Origin: Pseudomonas saponiphila
GTDB lineage: Bacteria; Pseudomonadota; Gammaproteobacteria; Pseudomonadales; Pseudomonadaceae
Direction: 5' to 3'
Length of the DNA: 64,000 nt
Assembly (NCBI RefSeq): GCF_900105185.1
Contig: NZ_FNTJ01000002.1
Span: 372,001-436,000 of the forward strand
Part shown: positions 19,053 to 27,811 of the stretch, piece by piece
How the letters are laid out: the number at the start of each line of letters is the position of its first letter
Position numbering within the stretch: the stretch's first letter is position 1
Program-made: the position numbers and the translations under genes
Notes under the pieces: model-generated
The model's database searches: none
What the model was told of the DNA's origin: nothing
What the model saw: only the letters and a program-made list of their open reading frames with translations

Positions 19053-19534
19053 CAGGCCCCCTGGCAACCGGAGCAGAGCCCGACCACTTCGACGGTCTGG
19101 CCCTCGACCACGAAGCCGACGTCGCGGGCGCTGGCGACGATGGCGTCGCTGATGGATTTCTGCTCCAGCTCGATGGCCGCGTGGCACTCGCGACAGATCA
19201 GGAACTGGCCCTGGTGCGCGTGCTCCGGGTGGTTGCAGCCGACAAAGGCGTTGAGCGATGCGATGCGATGCACCAGGCCGTTTTCCAGGAGGAAATCCAG
19301 CGCGCGGTACACCGTCGGCGGCGCGGCGCGGCGGCCGTCCTGCTCGCTGAGCACGGCCAAGATGTCGTAGGCCCCCAGGGGCTTGTGGCTTTGCCACACC
19401 AGCTCCAGCACCCGCCGGCGCAGGGCGGTCAGGCGCAGGCCTTGCCGTGCGCACAGAGCGTCGGCCTCAGACAGTGCGCTGTGCACGCAGTGAGAGTGGT
19501 CGTGTGGACGGCTGGCAAGGGGTGTTTTAGGCAT
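19052..19534 (-). CDS. zur: Zinc uptake regulator, Fur family
   Basis: This 160-residue repressor senses zinc. It has a winged-helix DNA-binding domain ([25 protein letters not shown]) and the structural-zinc cysteines C-x2-C in LICREC and LCSGC. The N-terminus has a His/Cys-containing stretch HDHSHCVHS. It heads the zur-znuC-znuB operon and is divergent from znuA, so one operator in the 57-bp gap can control both units and itself. Confidence 0.94.
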   Translation of the reverse strand: MPKTPLASRPHDHSHCVHSALSEADALCARQGLRLTALRRRVLELVWQSHKPLGAYDILAVLSEQDGRRAAPPTVYRALDFLLENGLVHRIASLNAFVGCNHPEHAHQGQFLICRECHAAIELEQKSISDAIVASARDVGFVVEGQTVEVVGLCSGCQGA

Positions 19535-19560
19535 GAGCGGCGACGAGGTTTGTGAGAGAC

Positions 19561-19573
19561 GTTATTATGTTAC
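19561..19573. promoter_or_regulatory. Candidate Zur box between zur and znuA
   Basis: GTTATTATGTTAC is an imperfect palindrome close to the gamma-proteobacterial Zur core GTTATAATATAAC. It sits 18 bp before the znuA start and 26 bp before the zur start, where bound Zur would block both promoters. Confidence 0.7.
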
Positions 19574-19591
19574 CCGTTCTCGCCTCTTCGA

Positions 19592-20521
19592 GTGTCCATC
19601 GTGTCCAGACTTTTTCGCCTTTTTGTCGCTTTTACCTTCAGCCTGTTCGCGATCGGCTCGGCCCAGGCCGAAGTCCGGGTGCTCACCAGCATCAAACCCT
19701 TGCAACTGATTGCCGCGGCGGTGCAGGACGGCGTGGCGGTGCCCGAAGTGCTGTTGCCGCCGGGGGCGTCGCCGCACAACTATGCGCTGCGCCCTTCGGA
19801 CGTACGCAAGGTGCAGAGCGTCGACCTGCTGTACTGGATCGGCCCGGACATGGAGGGTTTCCTGCCGCGGGTGCTGAAGGGGCGCAGCCTGCCATCGGTG
19901 GCGGTGCAGGACCTGCCGGGCATGAAGCTTCGGCATTTCGCCGAAGATAGCCATTCTCATGGCGAAGATGCCGACGAACATGACCATGATCATCGCCCCG
20001 GTACCCTGGATGCGCACCTGTGGCTGTCGCCGGTCAACGCTCGGGTGATCGCCACCCGCATGGCCGCCGACCTGAGCAGCGCCGACCCGGCCAACGCCGC
20101 TCGCTACCAGAGCAACCTGAAAGCCTTCAATGAGCGTCTGGATGCCCTGGACGCCCGCTTGAAAACCCGTCTGGCAGGCATCGCCGGCAAGCCTTACTTC
20201 GTCTTCCACGAAGCCTTCGACTACTTCGAAGACGCCTATGGCCTCAAGCACACCGGAGTCTTCAGCGTTGCGGCTGAAGTCCAGCCGGGGGCCCAGCATG
20301 TCGCCGCGATGCGCGCACGCTTGCAGCAAGTGGGCAAGACCTGTGTGTTCAGTGAGCCGCCTCTGCGTCCGCGGTTGGCCGAGACGCTGGTGGCCGGGTT
20401 GCCGGTGAAGCTGGCGGAACTGGACGCCTTGGGTGGTTACACGCCGGCGACCGCACAGGGGTATGAGCAGGTGCTGGAGAAGCTGGGCAACGACCTGGCG
20501 GGCTGCCTGGAGCAGTTGTAG
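19592..20521 (+). CDS. znuA: Zinc ABC transporter substrate-binding protein
   Basis: This 309-residue periplasmic protein captures zinc for ZnuBC. A signal peptide ends near SAQA. The family His-rich acidic loop is present (DSHSHGEDADEHDHDHRP), with further zinc-ligand histidines in PHNYALRPSD, DAHLWLSP and FHEAFDYF. The start is a GTG, either 19592 or 19601; neither has a strong ribosome site. It is transcribed alone, divergent from zur. Confidence 0.94.
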   Translation: MSIVSRLFRLFVAFTFSLFAIGSAQAEVRVLTSIKPLQLIAAAVQDGVAVPEVLLPPGASPHNYALRPSDVRKVQSVDLLYWIGPDMEGFLPRVLKGRSLPSVAVQDLPGMKLRHFAEDSHSHGEDADEHDHDHRPGTLDAHLWLSPVNARVIATRMAADLSSADPANAARYQSNLKAFNERLDALDARLKTRLAGIAGKPYFVFHEAFDYFEDAYGLKHTGVFSVAAEVQPGAQHVAAMRARLQQVGKTCVFSEPPLRPRLAETLVAGLPVKLAELDALGGYTPATAQGYEQVLEKLGNDLAGCLEQL

Positions 20522-20545
20522 GACGGGAGAGTTACCGGGCGTTTT

Positions 20546-20606
20546 TCGCGGGCGAGCCCGCTCCCACAAAGATGGTGAACATCTGTAGGAGCGGGCTCGC
20601 CCGCGA
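20546..20606. repeat. REPIN between znuA and thrB
   Basis: TCGCGGGCGAGCCCGCTCC (20546-20564) and its perfect inverse (20588-20606) flank 23 bp. This is a second REP family, distinct from the GGCAAGCCGGCTCC type. It lies between convergent genes and probably also acts as their terminator. Confidence 0.88.
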
Positions 20607-20612
20607 TGCATT

Positions 20613-21563
20613 TCAGAGGGCGAAAGGCAGCGCGATGCCGATCTGTTGCCGCTGTGCCAGGCGCTGCTGGAATTCCATCGGGTCGTGAATCAGCACGTCC
20701 TGCCCGGCGAAGCTCTCGGCAGCGATCAGCCGTGACAGCCAGAAGCGCACGCAGGCTACCCGCAGCATGGTCGGCCAGAGCTCGGCCTCGGCCGCAGTGA
20801 AGGGTCGCAGGGTGGCGTAGGCGCCGAGCAGGGCCCGGGCGCGCTGGCCGTCGATCACGCCTTCGGCGTTGGAACACCAGTCGTTCAGGGCAATGGCCAC
20901 GTCGTAGAGCATCGGTCCCGAACAGGCGTTGTAGAAGTCGATCAGGCCGGTCAGATGGGTGCCTTCGAACATCGCGTTGTCGCGAAACAGATCGGCGTGG
21001 ATGTTGGCCCTGGGCAGGGCGAGGATCCGGGTCTTCTGTGCGACGATTTCATCCAGCGCCCGCTGCAGCAGGTCTTGAGCGGCGGGATCCAGGTGCGACA
21101 GCAGCTGTGCGCCCTCTTCCTGCATCCAGTCCAGGCCGCGATCGGTCTTGCGCTTGATCATGTTGTCCTTGGTGGCCACGTGCAGGTGCCCGAGCAACTC
21201 GCCGACCTGGGCGCAATGCTGGGCGTTGGCCTCCTTGATGTGCTTGCCCGCCAGGCGCGGTTGCAGCAGCGCCGGCTTGCCCGCCAGCTCCCGCAGGGCG
21301 ATGCCGTCGCGGGTGCGCAGGGCATAGGGCACCGGCAGGTTGGCCTGGTGCAGCACGTCCAGCAGTTCGATGAAGAACGGCATTTCCTGGACCGGGCCGC
21401 GTTCCACCAGGGTCAGGACGAACTCGCCCTGTTCCAGGCTGATGAAGAAGTTGGTGTTTTCGCTACCAGCGGCGATCCCCTGGAAGTCAAGCAGGCGGCC
21501 GAGCCCATACGGGGCGAGAAAGGTTTCCAGCTCGGGCCGAGCCAGGGGGGTGAACACAGACAT
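20613..21563 (-). CDS. thrB: Homoserine kinase (ThrB, aminoglycoside-phosphotransferase fold)
   Basis: This 316-residue protein phosphorylates homoserine on the route to threonine. It is of the APH/choline-kinase-fold type used by Pseudomonas, unlike the GHMP-kinase ThrB of E. coli. The catalytic loop is NIHADLFRDN, followed by the metal motif LIDFYNAC. Length is typical. It is followed upstream on the same strand by a DUF2782 gene and then divergent polA, a stable arrangement in the genus. Confidence 0.92.
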   Translation of the reverse strand: MSVFTPLARPELETFLAPYGLGRLLDFQGIAAGSENTNFFISLEQGEFVLTLVERGPVQEMPFFIELLDVLHQANLPVPYALRTRDGIALRELAGKPALLQPRLAGKHIKEANAQHCAQVGELLGHLHVATKDNMIKRKTDRGLDWMQEEGAQLLSHLDPAAQDLLQRALDEIVAQKTRILALPRANIHADLFRDNAMFEGTHLTGLIDFYNACSGPMLYDVAIALNDWCSNAEGVIDGQRARALLGAYATLRPFTAAEAELWPTMLRVACVRFWLSRLIAAESFAGQDVLIHDPMEFQQRLAQRQQIGIALPFAL

Positions 21564-21628
21564 GGTTAAAAACTGCCAGTACGGGCGCCGCTATTGAGCC
21601 AGCGCCATTGAGTTGAAGTCGGAGTGGC

Positions 21629-21916
21629 TTACCACTCAAAGATTTTCCACGCAGGGATCAGCATATCCGGCTGATCCGAACGGATGAAGTTACCGTCGGA
21701 GCCATCAGCACGCACCAGGAAATAGGGCTTGCCGCCCTTGGGCGTGACCTTGATGGCGTACAGGAAGCCATTTTGCCGGTATTCCTGAATGGTCTTGTCG
21801 CCTTCCGTGCGAATGGTGACTTGCGGGTCCGCTGACGGCGCATCCTCTGCGGCGATCACGGCCATTGGAGCGATTGCAATCAAGCCGGCCAGCAGCAAGC
21901 GATTTAGTGTGCGCAT
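21629..21916 (-). CDS. DUF2782 small secreted protein
   Basis: This 95-residue protein has a cleavable signal peptide (MRTLNRLLLAGLIAIAPMAVIA) and one compact domain with VTIRTEGDKTIQEYRQNGFLYAIKVTPKGGKPYFLV, the DUF2782 pattern. It should be periplasmic. It stands between thrB and polA, divergent from polA, in many Pseudomonas. Its function is unknown. Confidence 0.85.
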   Translation of the reverse strand: MRTLNRLLLAGLIAIAPMAVIAAEDAPSADPQVTIRTEGDKTIQEYRQNGFLYAIKVTPKGGKPYFLVRADGSDGNFIRSDQPDMLIPAWKIFEW

Positions 21917-21990
21917 GATAACCTTGTCCCTTTGTCGTCAACGGTCCCGCTATTCTAGCGCCGGACCCGCCGAAAAGGTTGATCCCGCTC

Positions 21991-24783
21991 ATGAGCCAAG
22001 CCCCCCTCGTCCTGGTGGACGGTTCTTCTTATCTGTACCGCGCGTTTCATGCGTTGCCACCGCTGACCACCTCTAAAGGCCTGCCTACGGGTGCGGTCAA
22101 GGGCGTGCTGAACATGCTCAAGAGTCTGCGCAAGCAGTACCCGGACAGCCCGTTCGCCGTGGTCTTCGACGCCAAGGGCGGGACTTTCCGCGATGACATG
22201 TACGCCGAATACAAGGCCAACCGCCCGAGCATGCCCGACGATATGCGGGTGCAGATCGAGCCATTGCACGCCAGCGTGATCGCCCTGGGTTTCCCGCTGC
22301 TGTGCGTGGAAGGGGTCGAGGCCGACGACGTGATCGGCACCCTGGCCCGCAGTAGCGCGGCGGCGGATCGTCCGGTGGTGATCTCCACCGGTGACAAGGA
22401 CATGGCCCAGCTGGTGGATGGGCACATTACGCTGGTCAACACCATGTCCGGTAGCAGCATGGACGTGGAAGGCGTGAAGGAGAAATTCGGTGTCGCTCCC
22501 GAGCAGATCATCGATTACCTGGCATTGATGGGCGACTCTTCCGACAACATCCCTGGGGTGCCGGGTATCGGTCCTAAGACGGCTTCCGGGCTGCTGGTGG
22601 GGGTCAATGGGGGGCTCAAAGAGCTGTACGAGCAGCTCGATATCGTGCCGACCCTGCCGATTCGCGGGGCCAAGACCCTGCCGGCCAAGCTCGAAGAACA
22701 CAAGGAAATGGCCTTCCTGTCCTATCAGTTGGCAACCATCAAGGTCGACGTGCCGCTGGATATCGGGCTCGACGACCTGCACCTGGGCGAGCCGGACCGC
22801 GAGAAACTGGTGGAACTCTACAGCCTGCTGGAATTCAAGAGCTGGCTTGACGAGTTGCAGCGCGACGCCAAGCGTGTCGAGCTCAGTGGCGCCGAGCCGG
22901 CGCCTGCCGCTGCACCGCAGCCGTCGGCTGTCGAACAGCCAGTGCTTGAGCTGCAGTACGAAACCATCCTCGACCCGGAGCGTTTTGCCGTCTGGCTGGA
23001 GAAGCTGAAGAACGCCAAGCTGATTGCCTTCGATACCGAGACCACCGGCATCGATGCTCAGCAGGCGCAACTGGTGGGACTGTCCTTTGCGGTCGAGGCC
23101 GGGGAAGCGGCCTACATCCCGTTGACCCATTCCTACATGGGCGTGCCGGAGCAATTGGACCGCGACACCGTGTTGCTGGCCCTGAAGCCGCTGCTGGAGG
23201 ACCCCAAGCTGCTCAAGGTCGGCCAGCACGCCAAGTTCGACATGAACATCCTGGCCAATTGCGCGATTGGCGGCGATCAGGCCAATGGCATCACTGTGCG
23301 CGGCATCGCATTCGATACCATGCTCGAATCCTACGTGCTCAACTCCACCGCCACCCGCCATGACATGGACAGCCTGGCGCAGAAGTACCTGGACCACACC
23401 ACCGTGAGCTTCCAGGACATTGCCGGCAAGGGTGCCAAGCAACTGACTTTCGATCAGATTCCACTTGAGCAGGCCGGTCCCTACGCTGCTGAAGATGCCG
23501 ATATCACCCTGCGTCTGCATCAGGCGCTCTTCGAGAAGCTGACTGCCATTCCGAGCCTGGCCAGCGTGCTCACCGATATCGAGATGCCGCTGGTGCCGGT
23601 CCTGGCACGCATCGAGCGCCAGGGCGCGCTGGTGGATGACAAGCTTCTAGGTGTGCAGAGCATCGAGCTGGGAGACAAGATGGTGGCCCTAGAGCGCGAA
23701 GCCTTCGAGATCGCCGGAGAGGAGTTCAACCTGGGCTCGCCCAAGCAATTGGGCAGCATCCTCTACGACAAGCTTGGCCTGCCGGTATTGAAAAAGACCG
23801 CCAAGGGCCAGCCTTCCACGGCTGAAGAGGTGTTGGCCAAGCTTGCCGAGGACGACTATCCGCTGCCGCGGGTGCTGATGCAGTACCGCTCCATGAGCAA
23901 GCTGAAGAGCACTTACACCGATCGTCTGCCTGAGCAGATCAATCCGCGTACCGGGCGCATCCACACTTCCTATCATCAGGCGGTGGCTTCCACCGGACGG
24001 CTGTCCTCCAGCGATCCGAACCTGCAGAACATTCCCGTGCGCACCGCCGAGGGCCGGCGCATTCGCCAGGCCTTTATCGCACCGCCCGGCTACAAGCTGC
24101 TGGCCGCCGACTATTCGCAGATCGAGCTGCGGATCATGGCTCACCTGTCCCGGGACGAAGGCCTGCTCAATGCCTTCCGCAACAACCTGGATGTGCACAC
24201 CGCCACCGCGGCCGAAGTGTTCAAGGTGGAGCTCAAGGATGTGACGTCCGATCAGCGTCGCAGCGCCAAGGCCATCAACTTCGGCCTGATCTACGGCATG
24301 GGCGCGCAGAAGCTGGGCAAGGACATTGGTGTCGACACCAAACAGGCCAAGGCCTATATCGATACCTATTTCGCCCGCTATCCAGGGGTTCGCCAATACA
24401 TGGATCGGACCCGCGCCCAGGCGGCGGATCAGGGCTATGTCGAGACCATCTTCGGCCGTCGGCTGTACCTACCGGAGATCAACTCCAACAAGCCGCAGGA
24501 GCGAGCCGGCGCCGAGCGTACGGCGATCAACGCGCCGATGCAGGGCACGGCGGCGGACATCATCAAGAAAGCCATGGTGGCGGTGGACAACTGGCTGGAG
24601 TCTTCGCAGTTGGATGCCCGGGTCATTCTTCAGGTGCACGACGAACTGGTGCTGGAAGTGCGCGAGGACCTGGTGGACCAGGTGCGCGACGAGATTCGTG
24701 GCTACATGAGCGGTGCCGCGACCCTGGATGTGCCGTTATTGGTGGAAGTCGGAGTGGGAAATAACTGGGACGAGGCCCATTAA
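21991..24783 (+). CDS. polA: DNA polymerase I
   Basis: This 930-residue enzyme removes RNA primers and fills gaps. The N-terminal 5'-3' exonuclease (about 1-290) shows [10 protein letters not shown] and the [18 protein letters not shown] helix-hairpin-helix. The proofreading domain (about 325-515) retains the catalytic FDTETTGID. The polymerase domain includes motif A DYSQIELR, the O-helix [14 protein letters not shown] and motif [14 protein letters not shown] 21991 is preferred to TTG 21979, which abuts the AAGG ribosome site. The sRNA gene ersA lies downstream. Confidence 0.97.
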   Translation: MSQAPLVLVDGSSYLYRAFHALPPLTTSKGLPTGAVKGVLNMLKSLRKQYPDSPFAVVFDAKGGTFRDDMYAEYKANRPSMPDDMRVQIEPLHASVIALGFPLLCVEGVEADDVIGTLARSSAAADRPVVISTGDKDMAQLVDGHITLVNTMSGSSMDVEGVKEKFGVAPEQIIDYLALMGDSSDNIPGVPGIGPKTASGLLVGVNGGLKELYEQLDIVPTLPIRGAKTLPAKLEEHKEMAFLSYQLATIKVDVPLDIGLDDLHLGEPDREKLVELYSLLEFKSWLDELQRDAKRVELSGAEPAPAAAPQPSAVEQPVLELQYETILDPERFAVWLEKLKNAKLIAFDTETTGIDAQQAQLVGLSFAVEAGEAAYIPLTHSYMGVPEQLDRDTVLLALKPLLEDPKLLKVGQHAKFDMNILANCAIGGDQANGITVRGIAFDTMLESYVLNSTATRHDMDSLAQKYLDHTTVSFQDIAGKGAKQLTFDQIPLEQAGPYAAEDADITLRLHQALFEKLTAIPSLASVLTDIEMPLVPVLARIERQGALVDDKLLGVQSIELGDKMVALEREAFEIAGEEFNLGSPKQLGSILYDKLGLPVLKKTAKGQPSTAEEVLAKLAEDDYPLPRVLMQYRSMSKLKSTYTDRLPEQINPRTGRIHTSYHQAVASTGRLSSSDPNLQNIPVRTAEGRRIRQAFIAPPGYKLLAADYSQIELRIMAHLSRDEGLLNAFRNNLDVHTATAAEVFKVELKDVTSDQRRSAKAINFGLIYGMGAQKLGKDIGVDTKQAKAYIDTYFARYPGVRQYMDRTRAQAADQGYVETIFGRRLYLPEINSNKPQERAGAERTAINAPMQGTAADIIKKAMVAVDNWLESSQLDARVILQVHDELVLEVREDLVDQVRDEIRGYMSGAATLDVPLLVEVGVGNNWDEAH

Positions 24784-24895
24784 GGGCACTTTTCAGTGGT
24801 TTTTGCCGCGGCATAGTGTCGCGGTAAAAACTGGCGACTGGCTATTAGCACGGAAAATTTCATCGTTTATTGCCAATAGTTTTTGCAACCCGCTG

Positions 24896-24923
24896 GAACT
24901 AATCCAGTGAAAGCCCACTCAGA
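24896..24923 (+). promoter_or_regulatory. AlgU/sigma-22 type promoter of ersA
   Basis: GAACTA (24896-24901) and TCAGA (24919-24923) are spaced by 17 bp and match the AlgU/RpoE pattern GAACTT-N16/17-TCTGA with one change in each box. The predicted start near 24930 gives an RNA of about 131 nt, the size reported for ErsA. Confidence 0.75.
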
Positions 24924-24929
24924 GTTACT

Positions 24930-25060
24930 GAATGGCTGGTGAAGCCCTTCGATGCTCCTATGTTGTGTTAAGTGTTGGCAGATATCTGGACCCCGCCCTA
25001 GCGGTCTAGAACTTGAACCCCGAACTTCCCCCTCCCCATACGAAGTCCGGGGTTTTTTTT
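24930..25060 (+). ncRNA. ersA: ErsA small regulatory RNA (polA-engB intergenic sRNA)
   Basis: The location between polA and engB, an AlgU-type promoter and a terminal T-run hairpin identify this as the Pseudomonas sRNA ErsA, once called Spot 42-like. The terminal hairpin holds an unpaired C/U-rich loop, CCCCTCCCC, suited to base-pair with G-rich ribosome sites. In P. aeruginosa ErsA represses algC and acts in envelope stress and biofilm control. The target pairing here is inferred from that work. The 5' end is predicted from the promoter only. Confidence 0.85.
25016..25060 (+). terminator. Rho-independent terminator of ersA
   Basis: AACCCCGAACTTC (25016-25028) pairs with GAAGTCCGGGGTT (25042-25054) with one mismatch, and eight T residues end at 25060. 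The loop is the C-rich region thought to act on targets. Confidence 0.92.
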
Positions 25061-25065
25061 GCCCT

Positions 25066-25187
25066 AAAATTGCCTGGGAAATGACCATGCTGCGTTAAAA
25101 GCGCGGCGCGAAATGCTCATTTACAGCCAGTAAACTCCGCTTTCGCAGCGCGCTTTTGCCTTGCCTGATCATCCCCCAGGCAATTTT
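25066..25187. repeat. Long imperfect palindrome after ersA
   Basis: AAAATTGCCTGGG (25066-25078) and CCCAGGCAATTTT (25175-25187) are perfect inverted ends. Inside, AAAAGCGCGGCGCGAAA faces TTTCGCAGCGCGCTTTT, and the centre is TTTAC-AGCCA-GTAAA. The whole 122 bp could fold into one cruciform or RNA hairpin. Similar TGCTCATTTAC..GTAAACTCCGCTTTCGC sequences occur in other Pseudomonas genomes as I recall. It overlaps no gene. Confidence 0.75.
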
Positions 25188-25198
25188 CCCTACGTCTC

Positions 25199-25840
25199 TC
25201 AGGCGTCGGTTTCGGCGCCTTTGTCGGCCAGTTCCATCCAGCCGGCCAGGACGGTGTAGGCCTCTTCCAGGCCCATGCGCTTGGGGGCTGAGAACAGCTG
25301 GATGGTGACCGCTTCGCCCCAGCCCTTGCGGATCTGCGACTGGACCTTGAGCAAGGTGTTCTTGGCTGCGCCGTAGGTCAGCTTGTCGGCCTTGGTCAGC
25401 AGGATGTGCATCGGCATGCCGCTGGCCACGGCCCAGTCCAGCATCAGCAGGTCGAAATCGGTCATGGGATGCCGGATGTCCATCATCAGGATCAGGCCTT
25501 TGAGGCTCTCGCGGCTGCCCAGGTAGGCTTCCAGGTGGCGCTGCCAGTGCTGCTTCAGGGGAATCGGCACTTTGGCGTAGCCGTAGCCCGGCAGGTCGAC
25601 CAGACGGCGATCGTCGTCTAGCTTGAAGAAGTTCAACAACTGCGTGCGCCCCGGGGTTTTCGAGGTGCGTGCCAGGCTGGCGTGGGTCAGGGTGTTCAGG
25701 GCGCTGGATTTACCGGCGTTGGAGCGCCCGGCGAAGGCCACTTCAAAGCCGTCATCGTCTGGGCATTGGTCGACTTTGGCGGCGCTGAGCATGAACGTAG
25801 CCTGTTGGCACAGACCGAGGATGGGGTTCTTGAGTTGCAT
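25199..25840 (-). CDS. engB: Ribosome-biogenesis GTPase YihA/EngB
   Basis: This 213-residue essential-type GTPase acts in assembly of the 50S subunit. G1 is GRSNAGKS (residues 39-46), G3 is [10 protein letters not shown] and G4 is LTKADKL. Length is typical. It is convergent with polA-ersA, and the long palindrome lies directly past its stop. It is divergent from the cytochrome c5 gene. Confidence 0.95.
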   Translation of the reverse strand: MQLKNPILGLCQQATFMLSAAKVDQCPDDDGFEVAFAGRSNAGKSSALNTLTHASLARTSKTPGRTQLLNFFKLDDDRRLVDLPGYGYAKVPIPLKQHWQRHLEAYLGSRESLKGLILMMDIRHPMTDFDLLMLDWAVASGMPMHILLTKADKLTYGAAKNTLLKVQSQIRKGWGEAVTIQLFSAPKRMGLEEAYTVLAGWMELADKGAETDA

Positions 25841-26033
25841 GGGATTTCCGAGATAGGTGCGATGCCGAGAGTGGACGCGGCGAGCGGTGTCGTTTCCGTT
25901 TCAGTAGCGCCAGTATATAATGCCGCAGATTTTGTGTGCGCTTTGTCCCAGCGTAGGATGAAGTTCACGAGAGCGATAAACCTTGACTGCGCACTAGAAC
26001 GCAGCACGCTCTCAACCCTGAAAAGGTCGTTTT

Positions 26034-26324
26034 ATGACGAAATGGCTGCTAGCTGCCGGTGTCTTGATGCCGCTTTACAGCGCTCAGGCTACACAGGATC
26101 CGGAAGCTGTGTACAACCGTGTTTGTGGGGCTTGTCATTCCGGCCAACTACCCACGGCGCCCCGCAAGGGCGACCAGGAAGCTTGGGCGCCGAGGTTGGC
26201 GCAAGGTATGGAGACGCTGGTGCAACACGTGACCCAGGGTTTCAAGGCGATGCCGCCGCGTGGTTTGTGCATGGACTGCAGTGCCGAGGATTACCGAGCC
26301 ATCATCCACTGGATGAGCGAGTGA
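26034..26324 (+). CDS. Cytochrome c5-like periplasmic monoheme protein
   Basis: This 96-residue protein has a signal peptide ending near SAQA and one heme site, CGACH (31-35). A methionine in FKAMPPRG is the likely sixth ligand. The later CMDCSAED pair matches the disulfide loop typical of cytochrome c5. It probably passes electrons to terminal oxidases. It is followed after 45 bp by cytochrome c4. Confidence 0.92.
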   Translation: MTKWLLAAGVLMPLYSAQATQDPEAVYNRVCGACHSGQLPTAPRKGDQEAWAPRLAQGMETLVQHVTQGFKAMPPRGLCMDCSAEDYRAIIHWMSE

Positions 26325-26369
26325 TCCCGGTCCATAACTCTTAACCCTTAGCCGTAGTTGGATTAGCTG

Positions 26370-26975
26370 ATGAACAAATTACTCGTGAGTCTGCTGTTGA
26401 CCTTGGGCATCACAGGTGTAGCCCATGCCGCAGGCGACGCTGCTGCCGGTCAGGCGAAAGCCGCAGTCTGTGGTGCATGCCACGGCCCTGATGGGAACAG
26501 CATGGCGCCAAACTTTCCCAAGCTGGCTGGCCAGGGGGAAAAGTACCTGGACAAGCAGCTGCACGATATCAAGTCCGGCAAGCGGCAAGTGCTGGAAATG
26601 ACCGGCCTGCTGACCAACCTGAGCGATCAGGATCTGGCTGACCTCGCCGCTTACTTCGCCAGCCAGAAAGGCAGCGTCGGCGCAGCAGATCCTAAAGTCG
26701 TGGCCCGCGGTGAAGAACTGTTCCGCGGCGGCAAGCTCGATCAGGGCATGCCTGCTTGCACCGGCTGCCACTCGCCAAATGGCGCGGGTAACGCCGCAGC
26801 CGGCTTCCCTCATCTGGGTGGCCAGCACGCGCAGTATGTGGCCAAGCAACTGACCGACTTCCGCGAAGGCAACCGTACCAACGACGGCGACACCATGGTC
26901 ATGCGCAGCATCGCCGCCAAGTTGAGCAACAAAGACATCGAAGCGGTGTCCAGCTATATTCAGGGCCTGCACTAA
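26370..26975 (+). CDS. cc4: Cytochrome c4 (diheme)
   Basis: This 201-residue periplasmic protein has a signal peptide ending near AHA and two cytochrome c domains, with heme sites CGACH (34-38) and CTGCH (130-134). Methionine ligands are likely in ILxMTGLL-like and DTMVMRSIA segments. Cytochrome c4 donates electrons to cbb3 and aa3 oxidases. It forms a unit with the cytochrome c5 gene and ends at a clear terminator. Confidence 0.94.
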   Translation: MNKLLVSLLLTLGITGVAHAAGDAAAGQAKAAVCGACHGPDGNSMAPNFPKLAGQGEKYLDKQLHDIKSGKRQVLEMTGLLTNLSDQDLADLAAYFASQKGSVGAADPKVVARGEELFRGGKLDQGMPACTGCHSPNGAGNAAAGFPHLGGQHAQYVAKQLTDFREGNRTNDGDTMVMRSIAAKLSNKDIEAVSSYIQGLH

Positions 26976-27050
26976 GCCGGCTCGATCAAGTTGCCGAAGG
27001 TGATGAGCCGCGACAACGTTAATGATCGATTAATCTTACGGTGCAAGCAT

Positions 27051-27077
27051 AAAGGGTGGCTCAGGCCGCCCTTTTTT
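27051..27077 (+). terminator. Terminator after cytochrome c4 gene
   Basis: AAAGGGTGGC and GCCGCCCTTT form a 10-bp stem with one G-U pair and a TCAG loop, followed by further T residues. Confidence 0.88.
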
Positions 27078-27170
27078 ATGGCGTCTGCCGCTACACTAGC
27101 GAACTCAAGCCCGCCATGATCTGTCTGAATTCAGGTCGCGCGAGGCGCCAAAATTGTCCAGGAGTAAAGC

Positions 27171-27800
27171 ATGCGTAATCTGATTCTCAGCGCCGCTCTC
27201 GTCACCGCCAGCCTGTTTGGCGTGACCGCTCAAGCTGCCGAGCCGCTTGAAGCCGGTAAAACCTACGTCGAGCTGAGCAGCGCCGTTCCGGTTGCCGTGC
27301 CTGGCAAGATCGAGGTCGTAGAGCTGTTCTGGTATGGCTGCCCACACTGCTACGCCTTCGAGCCGACCATCAATCCCTGGGTTGAAAAACTCCCTGCCGA
27401 CGTCAACTTCGTGCGCATTCCAGCCATGTTTGGCGGTATCTGGAACGTTCATGGCCAGCTGTTCATCACCCTGGAAGCCATGGGCGTCGAGCACAAGGTT
27501 CACAAAGCCGTATTCGAAGCCATCCACAACGGCGAGAAGCTCGCCACTCCAGAGGAAATGGCCGAGTTCCTGGCCGCAGAAGGCGTCGACAAGGACAAGT
27601 TCCTGAGCACCTACAACTCCTTCGCCGTCAAAGGCAAGGTCGAGGACGCCAAGAAGAAGGCCCAGGCCTATCAGATCACCGGCGTACCGACCATGGTGGT
27701 CAACGGAAAGTACCGTTTCGACCTGGGCACCGCCGGTGGTCCTGAAGGCGCGCTGAGCGTGGCCGACCAGTTGATCGCCAAAGAGCGTGCAGCCAAGTAA
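27171..27800 (+). CDS. dsbA: Thiol:disulfide interchange protein DsbA
   Basis: This 209-residue periplasmic oxidase introduces disulfide bonds into exported proteins. A signal peptide ends near AQAA. The active site is C57-PH-C60 in WYGCPHCYAF, and the cis-proline loop is TGVPTMVV. The helical insertion of the DsbA fold lies between them. AGGAG lies upstream of the ATG. The next gene starts 11 bp after the stop. Confidence 0.96.
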   Translation: MRNLILSAALVTASLFGVTAQAAEPLEAGKTYVELSSAVPVAVPGKIEVVELFWYGCPHCYAFEPTINPWVEKLPADVNFVRIPAMFGGIWNVHGQLFITLEAMGVEHKVHKAVFEAIHNGEKLATPEEMAEFLAAEGVDKDKFLSTYNSFAVKGKVEDAKKKAQAYQITGVPTMVVNGKYRFDLGTAGGPEGALSVADQLIAKERAAK

Positions 27801-27811
27801 GCGCCGCCGCC

